DNA of 64,000 nt from CADEDH01 sp965263455 (GCA_965263455.1 CBDHHN010000001.1:434001-498000), one strand, 5' to 3'. Counted from the first letter of the stretch, positions 17,579 to 26,467 are shown. Notes: a model not told the origin generated them from the letters alone. A program made the numbers and translations.

Positions 17579-19002
17579 AGATGATGAACCTGAAGAACGC
17601 CACTGCGGTCCTGCTGACCGGTGCACTACTGACCAGCGCCTGCGGCGGCGGGTTCCCCGGAGGCGGGGACGGGGGTGGCGGTGCACAGGCGGCGCCGGCC
17701 GACGTCCCCGCGACCAACGAGCTGATGATTCCCGAACTCCTCGAGCCCACCATGGTCGACGGCGTCGCCCGCTACGACATGAGCATCGGCGAGTCGAGCC
17801 ACGACTTCGGCCTCGGGGCGAGCACGGACACACTGTCCTACAACGGCGCGTCGATCCTGGGCCCGACCCTGCTGTGGCGGACCGGCGACGACGTGCGCAT
17901 CGACCTCACCAACGATCTGGCCCACACCACGACCACCCACTGGCACGGGGCCGACGTCCCGGCCGATGACGACGGAGGCCCCCACAGCCGGATCGAGCCG
18001 GGTGCCGTCTGGACCGCCGACTTCCCGGTCATCCAGACGGCGGCGACCCTCTGGTACCACCCCCACCTGATGGGGACCACGGCCGAAGAGGTCTTCGCCG
18101 GCGCCGCCGGCCTCATCATCGTCGAGGACGACAACCCTGCCACCGCTGCGCTCCCCCGCACCTACGGCGTCGACGACCTCCCCGTCATCCTGCAGGACCG
18201 GGAGTTCACCGACGACGGCCAGCTCGCCTTCGAACTCGACGACGACGACAACGGGGACCTGAACCCCGAGCTGACCATCAACGGAACCATGGACGCCTAC
18301 GCCACGGTGCCCGCCGGGCCCGTGCGGCTCCGTCTCCTCAACGGCAGTCAGGCCCGGGTCTACGAGCTGAGCGTGGACAACGGGTCGATGGTGAAGATCG
18401 CCTCCGACGGTGGCTACTTGGCCGAGCCCGTGCCGTTGGAGACGCTGACCCTGGCCCCCGGCGACCGGGCTGAGATCATCGTCGACACCAGCGAGGGTGG
18501 GGCCGTCCTGCTCGATGAGGCCTTCGGGCGGGTCCTCGAGTTGCGGGCCGACCAGACGCTTCCGGTGGCCGAGCACCCCCCGGTGCAGCTCGCGGCCATC
18601 GACCGGATCACCCCGGCCATGATCGACCGGGACCGGACCTTCCAGCTGGACGAGGTGGGCGGCGGCTGGGGCATCAACGGCCAACAGATGGACATGGGTC
18701 GGATCGACGAGACGATCGCCTTCGGCGACATCGAGCGGTGGACCATCACCTCCGAGGACGGCGTCCACGCCTTCCACGTGCACCAGACCCAGTTCCAGAT
18801 CCTCGAGATCAACGGCGAAGCGCCGGGCCCCGAGGACGCCGGCTGGGAGGACACGGTCCTGGTCGACGACGGCGACGAGGTGGTCGTGGCCGCCCGGTTC
18901 GACACCTACACCAACCCCGAGGTCCCCTACATGTTCCACTGCCACATCCTCGATCACGAGGACACCGGGATGATGGGACAGTTCCAGGTGGTCGAGGGCT
19001 AG
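17575..19002 (+). CDS. Multicopper oxidase lipoprotein (CueO/bilirubin-oxidase-like)
   Basis: 475 residues from GTG 17575, overlapping the kinase stop (GTGA); ATG 17581 is an alternative. The signal peptide ends at lipobox LLTSAC (Cys23), so it is exported and membrane anchored. All copper motifs are visible: HWHG near residue 122, WYHPH near 160, HVHQTQF near 400 and the terminal HCHILDHEDTGMM with the type 1 Cys, His and axial Met. No Met-rich insert is present. Family members oxidise Cu(I), phenols or bilirubin with O2. Coupling to a two-component system suggests regulated copper defence. Confidence 0.92.
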   Translation: MKMMNLKNATAVLLTGALLTSACGGGFPGGGDGGGGAQAAPADVPATNELMIPELLEPTMVDGVARYDMSIGESSHDFGLGASTDTLSYNGASILGPTLLWRTGDDVRIDLTNDLAHTTTTHWHGADVPADDDGGPHSRIEPGAVWTADFPVIQTAATLWYHPHLMGTTAEEVFAGAAGLIIVEDDNPATAALPRTYGVDDLPVILQDREFTDDGQLAFELDDDDNGDLNPELTINGTMDAYATVPAGPVRLRLLNGSQARVYELSVDNGSMVKIASDGGYLAEPVPLETLTLAPGDRAEIIVDTSEGGAVLLDEAFGRVLELRADQTLPVAEHPPVQLAAIDRITPAMIDRDRTFQLDEVGGGWGINGQQMDMGRIDETIAFGDIERWTITSEDGVHAFHVHQTQFQILEINGEAPGPEDAGWEDTVLVDDGDEVVVAARFDTYTNPEVPYMFHCHILDHEDTGMMGQFQVVEG

Positions 19003-19049
19003 ATCGACGAGCTATCGGCCACCGGGGGCGGCCAACTACGGTGCAGCCG

Positions 19050-20192
19050 ATGACGACCGGCTTCGTATGGCACGAGCGCTTCATGTGGCACGTCACCGGC
19101 CCGGCGTCCGGCACCTACCAGGTCAAGGGCGACCTGGAGCCGGGCGTGCACCTGGAGAACGCCGACACCAAGCGCAAACTCAAGAACGTCCTCGACGCCT
19201 ACGGCGTCACACCACAGCTCCAGGCCATCGACGCCACCGAGGTGGGCGACGACGACCTGGTGCGCTTCCACACACCCGAGTACGTGGCCCGGGTGCAGGA
19301 ACTGAGCGACGCGGCCGGGGGTGACGCCGGCGAACACGCCATCGTCGGCCGGGGTTCGGCCGGGATCGCCCGACTCGGGGTCGGCGGCACCTCGGCCGCC
19401 ATCGCCGCCGTGGCCCGGGGCGAGGTCGACAATGCCTACGCCCTGGTGCGGCCGCCCGGTCATCACGCCGAGCGCGACCGCGGGCGCGGGTTCTGCATCT
19501 TCAACAACGTGGCGTTGGGCGTGCTCGGTGCCATCGATGCCGGACTGGTCGAACGGGTGGCCGTCGTCGACTGGGACGTTCACCACGGCAACGGCACCCA
19601 GCAGGCGTTCTACGACCGGGCCGACGTGCTGACGATCTCGCTTCACCAGGAGATGCTGTACCCCGTCGACCTCGGCGGCTTGGACGAGCAGGGGCAGGGA
19701 CCGGGCCAGGGTTTCAACCTCAACGTGCCGCTTCCGGCCGGAAGCGGTGTCGGAGCCTACGACGCCGCTCTCGACCGGGTGGTCGTTCCCGCCCTCGAAG
19801 CCTTCGTCCCCGACCTGATCGTCGTTGCCTGCGGTTTCGATGCCGGCTACTTCGACCCGCTGGGCCACATGCTGCTGCTGGCCGACCACTTCCGACGGTT
19901 CACCCGGCTGATGATGGAGGTGGCCGACCAGCTGTGCGGTGGCAGGCTCATGCTCAATCACGAGGGCGGCTACTCGGACTTCTACGTCCCGCTGTGCGGC
20001 CTGGCCGTGATCGAGCAACTCAGCGGTATCACCACCGGCCTCCGAGATCCCTACGCCCGCACCGGCGATGTCCCCAATCAGCTCCTGATGCCGCACCAGG
20101 AGCAGCACATCGACCGTGCCGTCGACGGACCCCTGGCTGCGCTCCTGGCCCGGACCTCGACCCGGCCCGGGGCGACGACGGGCCAACGCTGA
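19050..20192 (+). CDS. Class II histone-deacetylase-like amidohydrolase
   Basis: 380 residues. The zinc-dependent deacetylase fold is shown by VRPPGHHAERDRGRGFCIFNN-like text around residue 133 (two catalytic His), VDWDVHHGNGTQ (zinc Asp and His) near 170, CGFDAGYFDPLG and a terminal NHEGGYSD. Bacterial members deacetylate small amides or acetyl-polyamines rather than histones. The first 45 residues are family-typical. It starts 48 bases after the multicopper oxidase; whether it shares that promoter is not clear. Confidence 0.9.
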   Translation: MTTGFVWHERFMWHVTGPASGTYQVKGDLEPGVHLENADTKRKLKNVLDAYGVTPQLQAIDATEVGDDDLVRFHTPEYVARVQELSDAAGGDAGEHAIVGRGSAGIARLGVGGTSAAIAAVARGEVDNAYALVRPPGHHAERDRGRGFCIFNNVALGVLGAIDAGLVERVAVVDWDVHHGNGTQQAFYDRADVLTISLHQEMLYPVDLGGLDEQGQGPGQGFNLNVPLPAGSGVGAYDAALDRVVVPALEAFVPDLIVVACGFDAGYFDPLGHMLLLADHFRRFTRLMMEVADQLCGGRLMLNHEGGYSDFYVPLCGLAVIEQLSGITTGLRDPYARTGDVPNQLLMPHQEQHIDRAVDGPLAALLARTSTRPGATTGQR

Positions 20193-20235
20193 CCGCCGCC
20201 CACCGACCCCTGAACCGACCGGAAGGAACCGATTC

Positions 20236-21039
20236 GTGACCACCAACCCCGCCCACCAGCACGTCTTCATCACGGGCGGAGGCAGTGGCATCGGCCTCGC
20301 CTGTGCCAAGCGCTTCCTCGGCGATGGCGCGTCCGTGACGCTCATGGGGCGCAGTGAGGAGAAGCTGGTCGCGGCCCGACGGGCCCTGGCGAGTGGGGAG
20401 CCGGGTGAGGACCAGGTCCAGGGCGGCGTCTGGATCGCTCCCGGTGACGTGTCGAGCGAGGACGACGTACGGAACGCGGTCGAGGCCGCTCATGGCCGTG
20501 CACCGCTGACCATCGCCGTGGCCAATGCCGGCACGGGCGCCGCCGCTCCGGTCACGGCCATGGAGCGGAGCGCCTGGAGCCAGGTCATCGACGTGAACCT
20601 GACCGGTACCTTCCACACCTTCAAGTACGCCGGGGCCGCCATCGCCGAGTCGGGCGGCGGGGCCCTCTGCGCCGTGTCCTCCATCGCCGGAGCCCGGAGC
20701 CATCGTCTGATGGGCGCCTACTGCTCGAGCAAGGCCGCCATCGACATGCTGGTCCAGGTCACGGCGGATGAACTGGGGGCCAGCAACGTTCGCGTCAACA
20801 GTGTCCGGCCGGGCCTGGTCGAGACCGACATCTCGGCCCCACTGCGCAACTCGGACGCCATCCTGGCCGACTACCTCAACTGCATGCCCGTTCGCCGGGT
20901 GGGGACGGTCGACGACGTCGCCAGTGCCGTCGGCTTCCTGTGCGGGCCCGAGGCGACCTGGATCACCGGCGTCAACCTGTCGGTCGACGGTGGCCACCAC
21001 CTTCGGCGAGGGCCCAACCTCGACGGACTGGGCGGCTGA
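20236..21039 (+). CDS. SDR-family oxidoreductase
   Basis: 267 residues from GTG 20236 with GGAAGGAA upstream. The cofactor motif GGGSGIG, NAGTG loop, Ser in VSSIAG and catalytic YCSSKAA are present. The C-terminal SVDGGHHL is typical of NAD(P)-dependent alcohol dehydrogenases of the FabG/HSD class. It lies 43 bases after the deacetylase and 77 bases before the TetR-P450 pair. Substrate unknown. Confidence 0.9.
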   Translation: MTTNPAHQHVFITGGGSGIGLACAKRFLGDGASVTLMGRSEEKLVAARRALASGEPGEDQVQGGVWIAPGDVSSEDDVRNAVEAAHGRAPLTIAVANAGTGAAAPVTAMERSAWSQVIDVNLTGTFHTFKYAGAAIAESGGGALCAVSSIAGARSHRLMGAYCSSKAAIDMLVQVTADELGASNVRVNSVRPGLVETDISAPLRNSDAILADYLNCMPVRRVGTVDDVASAVGFLCGPEATWITGVNLSVDGGHHLRRGPNLDGLGG

Positions 21040-21079
21040 CGGCCCGGGTACACCGGCTCGCCCCTGTGGTGCGGCCGGA

Positions 21080-21103
21080 CTTGCTTGCCAACCCGCAAGG
21101 AAG
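21080..21103. promoter_or_regulatory. Inverted repeat before the TetR-P450 pair
   Basis: CTTGCTTGC at 21080-21088 and GCAAGGAAG at 21095-21103 form 9-base arms with one mismatch around a 6-base spacer. It ends 13 bases before the TetR start, so it is a likely autoregulatory operator. Confidence 0.6.
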
Positions 21104-21116
21104 TTAGCTTGCCGAG

Positions 21117-21749
21117 GTGTCGAAGCCGGACGGACAGGCGCGGACCCAGCGCCAACGGCGTGCAATGGCAGAAGCGGCCTTGCTCGACGCCGCGGCCCGC
21201 CTCACCGCCGATCGGGGCATCGACCACACCTCGCTGGCCGACATCGGCCAGGCCGCCGGCTACAGCCGCGGTCTGGCCAACCACCATTTCGGGACCAGGG
21301 AGGCGCTCGTCGAGCGCCTGGTCGAGCGCACGGAAGCACAGGTGGTGGCCCTGTTGCCGAACCCGGCGACGGCGACCCTGAGCGAGACGATCGACAGCTA
21401 CCTCGACATCGCCTCGAAGGATGAGTGGTGGGCCCGGGCGTTCATCTCGTTGTGGGGTGCCGCCGTCCCGACGTCCGCTCCGCTCCGCCGCATCATGGCC
21501 GAACACGACCGGAGGCTCCGCTCCCACATCGCCCGCCTCGCCCGGTCCGATCAGGAGCAGGGCCTGATCCGGGCCGACCTTGACGCCGAGGCCCTCGCCC
21601 TCGCCCTCGTCGGCATGATCCGGGGCATCGCCGCCCAGTTCTTCGTCGACGGCACGGTCGATATCGACGACGCTCGCCGCAGCTGCGGCGCACTGATGCG
21701 GTCGCTGGCACCCGACAGCGGCGCGACAACCAAGGACGACGGACCATGA
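21117..21749 (+). CDS. TetR/AcrR-family transcriptional regulator
   Basis: 210 residues from GTG 21117. The N-terminal helix-turn-helix is TSLADIGQAAGYSRGLANHHFGTREALVE (given here as two pieces, TSLADIGQAAGYS and RGLANHHFGTREALVE; residues about 38-66). The C-terminal ligand domain is of the ~200-residue TetR type. It is translated in overlap with the P450 (ATGA at 21746), so the P450 substrate or product is the likely effector. An inverted repeat lies just upstream. Confidence 0.9.
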   Translation: MSKPDGQARTQRQRRAMAEAALLDAAARLTADRGIDHTSLADIGQAAGYSRGLANHHFGTREALVERLVERTEAQVVALLPNPATATLSETIDSYLDIASKDEWWARAFISLWGAAVPTSAPLRRIMAEHDRRLRSHIARLARSDQEQGLIRADLDAEALALALVGMIRGIAAQFFVDGTVDIDDARRSCGALMRSLAPDSGATTKDDGP

Positions 21750-22999
21750 CGACCATCGGCGCCCCGGCACCGCACGACATCTTCACCGACAATCATCGGT
21801 GGGGCGACCTCGACGACTGGAATCGCACCGCCCTGGCCCTCCACCACCAGGGCGGCATCCACCGGATCGAGCGGGAGGGCTTCCAGCCGTTCTGGGCCGT
21901 GATCGATCACGGTGCGGTCCTGGATGTCGAACGGCAACACGAGCTGTTCACCAACACCCCCCAACACGTACTGGTGCCCACGAAGGACCTGGCGGCCAGC
22001 CGGGAGGGGATCATCACCCTGGTTCGGGCCGACGAACCGCTCCACGGCAAGCTCCGACGCTTGACCAACGACTGGTTCAAGCCGGCCAGCGTGCGCCGCC
22101 TCGACGACCGGCTCGATCAGTTGTCCGACGAGGCGCTGGCACGGCTGCGCGAGCTCGGCGGCGAGTGTGACTTCGCGGTCGAGATCGCCCTGCCGTTCCC
22201 GTTGCAGGTCATCCTCAAGATCCTCGGCCTCCCGGAAGCCGACTACCCGCTCATGCTCAAGCTGACCCAGGAGCTCTTCGGCCAGCAGGACCCCGACCTC
22301 CAGCGCGAGGGCTCCGACATCGACCCCGAGGTCCGAGCCCAGGTCGTGGCCGACACCATCGGCTACTTCACCAGGCTCATGGCCGAGCGCCGGGCCAACC
22401 CGACCGACGACCTGGCCACCCTCATCGCCCACGGCACGATCGACGGCGAGCCGATGGGCGATCCCGAAACGTTGGGCTACTGCATCATCGTGGCCACAGC
22501 CGGACACGACACGACGTCATCGGCGATGGCCGGCGGGATGCACGCCCTCATCGAGCATCCCCAGCAATTGCGGAGACTGCAGGACAACCCGGACCTGGTC
22601 AACAACGCGGTGGAGGAGATGCTGCGCTGGACCGCTCCGGTGCGCCACTTCATGCGGACAGCGCAGGCCGACACCGAGATCCTCGGTCAGAGGATCAGCA
22701 AGGGCGACTGGATCTACCTGTCGTACAAGGCCGCCAACCTCGATCCGAAGGTGTTCGACGACCCGTTGGTCTTCGACATCGAACGGCACAACGCCGATCG
22801 CAACGTCAGCTTCGGCTATGGCATCCACTACTGCCTCGGGGCCCAACTGGCCCGCAACGAACTGCGACGCCTCTTCGCCCGCCTGCTGCCCGAGTTCGAG
22901 ACGATCGAACTCGCCGGCGAGCCCACCACCATGAAGACCACGTTCGTCGGCGGCCACAAGACGCTCCCCATCCGCTATGCCCTGAAGCACACCCCTTGA
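21746..22999 (+). CDS. Cytochrome P450
   Basis: 417 residues. The I-helix AGHDTT, EMLRW K-helix region and heme loop FGYGIHYCLG with axial Cys are intact. A soluble actinobacterial P450 without a fused reductase; no ferredoxin is adjacent. It is paralogous to the P450 at 9421-10677 (shared PLQVIL, ADYPLMLKLTQELFG and terminal LPIRYAL). It overlaps the TetR gene by four bases and is probably co-transcribed and regulated by it. Substrate not readable; steroid or terpenoid oxidation is a common role for this type. Confidence 0.93.
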   Translation: MTTIGAPAPHDIFTDNHRWGDLDDWNRTALALHHQGGIHRIEREGFQPFWAVIDHGAVLDVERQHELFTNTPQHVLVPTKDLAASREGIITLVRADEPLHGKLRRLTNDWFKPASVRRLDDRLDQLSDEALARLRELGGECDFAVEIALPFPLQVILKILGLPEADYPLMLKLTQELFGQQDPDLQREGSDIDPEVRAQVVADTIGYFTRLMAERRANPTDDLATLIAHGTIDGEPMGDPETLGYCIIVATAGHDTTSSAMAGGMHALIEHPQQLRRLQDNPDLVNNAVEEMLRWTAPVRHFMRTAQADTEILGQRISKGDWIYLSYKAANLDPKVFDDPLVFDIERHNADRNVSFGYGIHYCLGAQLARNELRRLFARLLPEFETIELAGEPTTMKTTFVGGHKTLPIRYALKHTP

Positions 23000-23004
23000 A
23001 CGAT

Positions 23005-23030
23005 GCCCGGGCTCAGCACCGGCCCCGGGC
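23005..23030. terminator. Hairpin between convergent genes
   Basis: GCCCGGG at 23005-23011 pairs with CCCGGGC at 23024-23030 across a 12-base loop, between the P450 and the convergent membrane-protein gene. No U-tract. Confidence 0.4.
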
Positions 23031-23045
23031 CATGGCTCGCGCCGC

Positions 23046-23711
23046 CTAGGTGGTCTTGTCGTAGAGATAGGCGAAGACGAGTGAGCCCAGTGTTCCGATG
23101 GGCATGCTCACGAAGGCGAACAGGAAGAGCGCGGTCGAGATCTCGGAGTAGAAGCTGTAGACGAACAGGCCGGGGAAGAACAGCACCCAGCTCCCGATGT
23201 GGAGCCAGTAGAACGAGTTGAACGCCGCCAGCATCCTCCGCTTGCTCTTCTCGCTTCGCTCGGTCGTCCCGGTTCTCGCCGCCGACAGCAGCGCCGTGAT
23301 CACCACCGGGAGGCTCACCACAACGGGAGTTCCCCGTCCGGCGCCGAACAGGAAGATGCCGACGCTCAGTACGGCGAGCACCAGAGCGGCGACACGCAGT
23401 TCGCTGTTCTTGATGACGGTGATGGAGCTCACGATCAACGTGGTGGACACGAGAATGGCCAGGATCCCGAGCACGAAGAACGGGATGTCGGTCAGGATGG
23501 AGAAGACCGGGCTGCCCCTCGTCATCGAGTTGAACTCGGCGTTCGGCCATCCTTCCGGAAACGCCTCCACCGAGCGGCTGGCCACCAGCGTGGAGCCCTT
23601 GAGCAGCTCCGCGCTTCCATGGAGGAAGCCGACGATTCCGACGATCACGCCGAACGTGACCATGCACAGTCGAACCTTGGTCATACCCATACTCCGTCTC
23701 TCGCTACTCAC
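23046..23711 (-). CDS. Polytopic membrane protein of unknown function
   Basis: 221 residues with about five hydrophobic helices (LCMVTFGVIVGIVGFLHGSA, FFVLGILAILVSTTLIVSS, VAALVLAVLSVGIFLFGAG, VVVSLPVVITALLSA, YWLHIGSWVLFFPGLFVYSF, TALFLFAFVSMPIGTLGSL). GTG 23711 overlaps the patatin stop (GTGA); ATG 23690 and 23684 are alternatives. I do not recognise the family. It is the last gene of the AOC-like/patatin operon, so it may be a lipid-related membrane partner. Confidence 0.65.
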   Translation of the reverse strand: MSSERRSMGMTKVRLCMVTFGVIVGIVGFLHGSAELLKGSTLVASRSVEAFPEGWPNAEFNSMTRGSPVFSILTDIPFFVLGILAILVSTTLIVSSITVIKNSELRVAALVLAVLSVGIFLFGAGRGTPVVVSLPVVITALLSAARTGTTERSEKSKRRMLAAFNSFYWLHIGSWVLFFPGLFVYSFYSEISTALFLFAFVSMPIGTLGSLVFAYLYDKTT

Positions 23712-24601
23712 GCCGAGTGTTCTGTTGGTTCGTTCGCGGGCCGGTTCCCGAACGCAGCCACCGTCTGCCTGCGCGCGGCCTCGACGATGTCCGCTGCCGC
23801 CTCAGGGCGCTTGCGGGGAAATCCCTCCGCCGCCTGCAGGACTCCGGCATCTGGAACGAGGGTCACGGTTCGTGTTCCTGCGGCCCGAAGGGCCGCGGTC
23901 TCGTCCTGGAGCGACCTTCGGGCTCGGGCCCGAACGGGGCCGATACCGCTACGGGCCGACGGGGCCGAGATCAGGACCACATCGAGCTGCTCGCCGACGA
24001 GTAGGTGGGCGTGGGTCGATGAGGCAACGCCCCCGTCCACGTAGCGAACGCCATCGATGGTCTTCGGTTGGAATATCCCCGGAATCGCCGACGTCGCCTC
24101 GAGCGCATCCCCGAGGGCGGCCGGCACGACATCACGGCCGAAGACCACCGTCTGACCGTCATCGAGACGCACACTCGGGACCCACAACTGCGTCGGCCAC
24201 TCCTGCGTCACCGCGAACTGGCGGACCACCCCGGTCGGAAAGGGGCCGGCCGGCAGGAGGCCGGCGACCGCAGTCATGATCCCCGTCCGGCGGACGCTTC
24301 GCAGCAGGCCCGGCGCCACCGGGCGGAATGATCGGATCGGGTGGCGCCAGAGACGTGCCACGTTCGACCTGAACTCGGCGCGATCAGCGTCGCTCGGAGG
24401 CGACGAGATCAGGTCGATGACCTCATCGGTCGGGGTTCCCGCGAGCAGGGTGGCGGCGATGGATGCACCGGCGGAGGTGCCCACGACGCGGTCAGCCTCA
24501 GCCGGCTCTCGGCCGATCGCGTCGCGCACGCCCTCCACGACACCGAGGTGGTAGGCCCAGCCCAATGGACCGCCGCCTCCGAGAACAACACCGACGCTCA
24601 T
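23708..24601 (-). CDS. Patatin-like phospholipase
   Basis: 297 residues. The oxyanion loop GGGGPLG, nucleophile Ser43 in GTSAGAS and the Asp of the catalytic dyad in DGGVASS near residue 190 are intact. Patatin-like enzymes release fatty acids from membrane or storage lipids. There is no signal peptide, so it is cytoplasmic or membrane peripheral. Its start lies 28 bases after the AOC-like gene and its stop overlaps the membrane-protein gene, so the three form an operon. Confidence 0.9.
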   Translation of the reverse strand: MSVGVVLGGGGPLGWAYHLGVVEGVRDAIGREPAEADRVVGTSAGASIAATLLAGTPTDEVIDLISSPPSDADRAEFRSNVARLWRHPIRSFRPVAPGLLRSVRRTGIMTAVAGLLPAGPFPTGVVRQFAVTQEWPTQLWVPSVRLDDGQTVVFGRDVVPAALGDALEATSAIPGIFQPKTIDGVRYVDGGVASSTHAHLLVGEQLDVVLISAPSARSGIGPVRARARRSLQDETAALRAAGTRTVTLVPDAGVLQAAEGFPRKRPEAAADIVEAARRQTVAAFGNRPANEPTEHSA

Positions 24602-24629
24602 CGTTGCCTCGCTCCAGGTATCCGGGCGC

Positions 24630-25088
24630 TCATCCGAAGATGATCTGGTAGTCCTGATTGCCGAGATGCGGGTCGATCGTCGCTTGGCCTCTGGCGCCGA
24701 CGTACTTCCCGGTGCCGCCCGTGATGGCGAAGAGCTGGAGGAAGGCGGGGTTGCCGCCGCTGTCGCCGCCGGCCCTCGGATCGCCCTGGATCATGATGCC
24801 GGTCATCGTGAGGATGGTGTCGGCCGCGGCCAGGTTCTCGTCCTTGCCATGCCAGCCGAAGGTGATGTCGCAGTGGAAGTACGAGGGGAGCTCCTCCGAG
24901 GGGATCGTCACCCCCAGGATGGTCAGGGTGCCGATGGCGTCCGTCATCTCCGGGTCGGAGTAGAAGGGAATGGCTGCCACCAGCGGGACGGGCTCGATGC
25001 CGTGCAGACCCTCGAAGGGTGCATACAGGTGCAGGTCAACGTCTCCGTTCGCCCCGGTGCCGGTGGTGTCCGTCGTTTCGCTGTTCAT
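24630..25088 (-). CDS. Allene oxide cyclase barrel-like protein
   Basis: 152 residues from ATG 25088 with GAGGACGAG upstream; the longer frame to 25400 is noncoding. The C-terminal half (FLQLFAITGGTGKYVGARG, then DYQIIFG) matches the beta-barrel of the allene oxide cyclase/dirigent superfamily. Plant members steer stereochemistry of oxylipin or lignan formation; bacterial roles are largely unknown. No signal peptide. First gene of an operon with a patatin lipase, divergent from a TetR gene; an operator-like dyad lies between. Confidence 0.7.
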   Translation of the reverse strand: MNSETTDTTGTGANGDVDLHLYAPFEGLHGIEPVPLVAAIPFYSDPEMTDAIGTLTILGVTIPSEELPSYFHCDITFGWHGKDENLAAADTILTMTGIMIQGDPRAGGDSGGNPAFLQLFAITGGTGKYVGARGQATIDPHLGNQDYQIIFG

Positions 25089-25178
25089 CTCGTCCTCTTC
25101 ACAGGTAGGTGCCGCAACATCGACCGGGCCGGTGCCCGTGGGGCCGGCCGGTCGCCTCGGTCGCATACAGTACCGAAC

Positions 25179-25194
25179 TGTTCGTTCCAGAACA
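25179..25194. promoter_or_regulatory. Dyad in the AOC-like/TetR divergent region
   Basis: TGTTC-GTTCCA-GAACA, a perfect 5-base-arm dyad about 90 bp upstream of the AOC-like gene and 140 bp upstream of the TetR gene. A plausible TetR operator. Confidence 0.5.
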
Positions 25195-25332
25195 ACGGCA
25201 CCCGAGGAGATAGTTGACATCCTGCGGTCGGCCTGCCGAATCGGTCGGACCGCCCCGCCGCCGAAGGCCGCGGCGGCACGTCGTAGACTGCAGTGATGCA
25301 CGCTCAGCCGAAGCGGCCGGGCTGAAGGCCCG

Positions 25333-25932
25333 ATGGCTCGACCCAAGACCTTCGACGTCGAGAACGTACTCGACCGCGCCATCGACCTGTTCTGGGTCAA
25401 GGGCTACGCCGCCACGTCGATGGAGGATCTGGTCAAGCACCTCGGCATCAACCGAGGGTCGCTCTACTCGACCTTCGGTTCGAAACATGAGCTGTACGAA
25501 CTCGCCCTCGATCGCTACCTGACCGGCGGCCGGCACCGGTTCAACGAGATCATCACCGATGCGGCGATACCGCTCCGGGATGCCATCAGGGCGCTCCTGA
25601 CCTCGTCGGCGGCGAAGTCCGATCACCGGGGCTGTCTCCTGGTCAACACCACCATGGAGCGCAACGCCACCGACGATCGAGCCCTTCATCTCACGTCGAA
25701 GGGCTTCGACGAGCTGCGCTCCATCCTGATCGCCGCGTTCGAGTCGCGCCGGAACGAGCTGACCGACGAGCTCACGCCCGATCAGGCAGCCGATCTCTTC
25801 CTGGTCGCAGCCCAAGGCCTGCGAGTCGTGGGCGCCACCGAGTCCCGGATCGGCTCCGACTCCACCATTCAGACCGTGCTCGACGCCCTGACCCCCGAAC
25901 CCTCACGGACCGCTCGGCGTTCGCGTTCCTGA
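25333..25932 (+). CDS. TetR/AcrR-family regulator
   Basis: 199 residues. The N-terminal helix-turn-helix is residues about 27-55 (TSMEDLVKHLGINRGSLYST and FGSKHELYE), typical of the AcrR/NemR-like group whose C-terminal domain (TetR_C_16/33 type) senses small electrophiles or drugs. The region GCLLVNTTMERNATD near residue 100 contains a Cys at the position where NemR-like regulators often have a reactive Cys (inference). Divergent from the AOC-like/patatin operon, which it likely represses. Confidence 0.88.
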   Translation: MARPKTFDVENVLDRAIDLFWVKGYAATSMEDLVKHLGINRGSLYSTFGSKHELYELALDRYLTGGRHRFNEIITDAAIPLRDAIRALLTSSAAKSDHRGCLLVNTTMERNATDDRALHLTSKGFDELRSILIAAFESRRNELTDELTPDQAADLFLVAAQGLRVVGATESRIGSDSTIQTVLDALTPEPSRTARRSRS

Positions 25933-26090
25933 TCCGGGAGGCAGAGCCGGCCTGCCGGCAACCCACGTGGACGTCGACGTCGTCGCGCAGTTCCACGCAA
26001 GCGGGAGCGGCAAGCTGGCTAGATTCGTGCCACTCCCCACAGGCTGACCCGGGACTAGCCTTGGCGATGGCCGTTGATGAACGAAGGTGA

Positions 26091-26465
26091 GTGGGAGACG
26101 TGGGTTCGGTCGAGTTCAAGTGCTCGTGCGGCTTCCTGTTTCTCAGTGCCTCCGACAACAGGAGCTATCAAGCGACTCTCCTGTCCGACCAGGACATCGA
26201 CACGTTCTGGGATCTCGTGGATCGAGCGATCGAGGAGACCGGCCCGTCTGCGGAGGAGAAGGAGCAGGCATGCATGACGTTGAGAGCCTCGCTATTCAAC
26301 ACTCGCCACGAGGCTTGGCAGTGCCCGAATTGCAGGCAGCTCTATCTGATGGATCGCGACGGCAGGCATCACGCTTTCGTACCGCTTGACGACCCGCCGG
26401 GTGATCTTCTGGCCGGGAGAGGAATCGAGGAACGGACGGCTCGGCGGAGGAGACGGCGGCTGTAG
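26091..26465 (+). CDS. Small protein with CxC and CPNC motifs
   Basis: 124 residues from GTG 26091 with GAAGGTGA upstream. It has Cys pairs KCSCGF near residue 10 and CPNC near residue 78, a zinc-ribbon-like arrangement, separated by an acidic helix (DIDTFWDLVDRAIEE). The tail is Arg-rich and may be read into noncoding DNA at the edge of the decayed regulator that follows on the other strand. I do not recognise the family. Confidence 0.55.
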   Translation: MGDVGSVEFKCSCGFLFLSASDNRSYQATLLSDQDIDTFWDLVDRAIEETGPSAEEKEQACMTLRASLFNTRHEAWQCPNCRQLYLMDRDGRHHAFVPLDDPPGDLLAGRGIEERTARRRRRRL

Positions 26466-26467
26466 GC

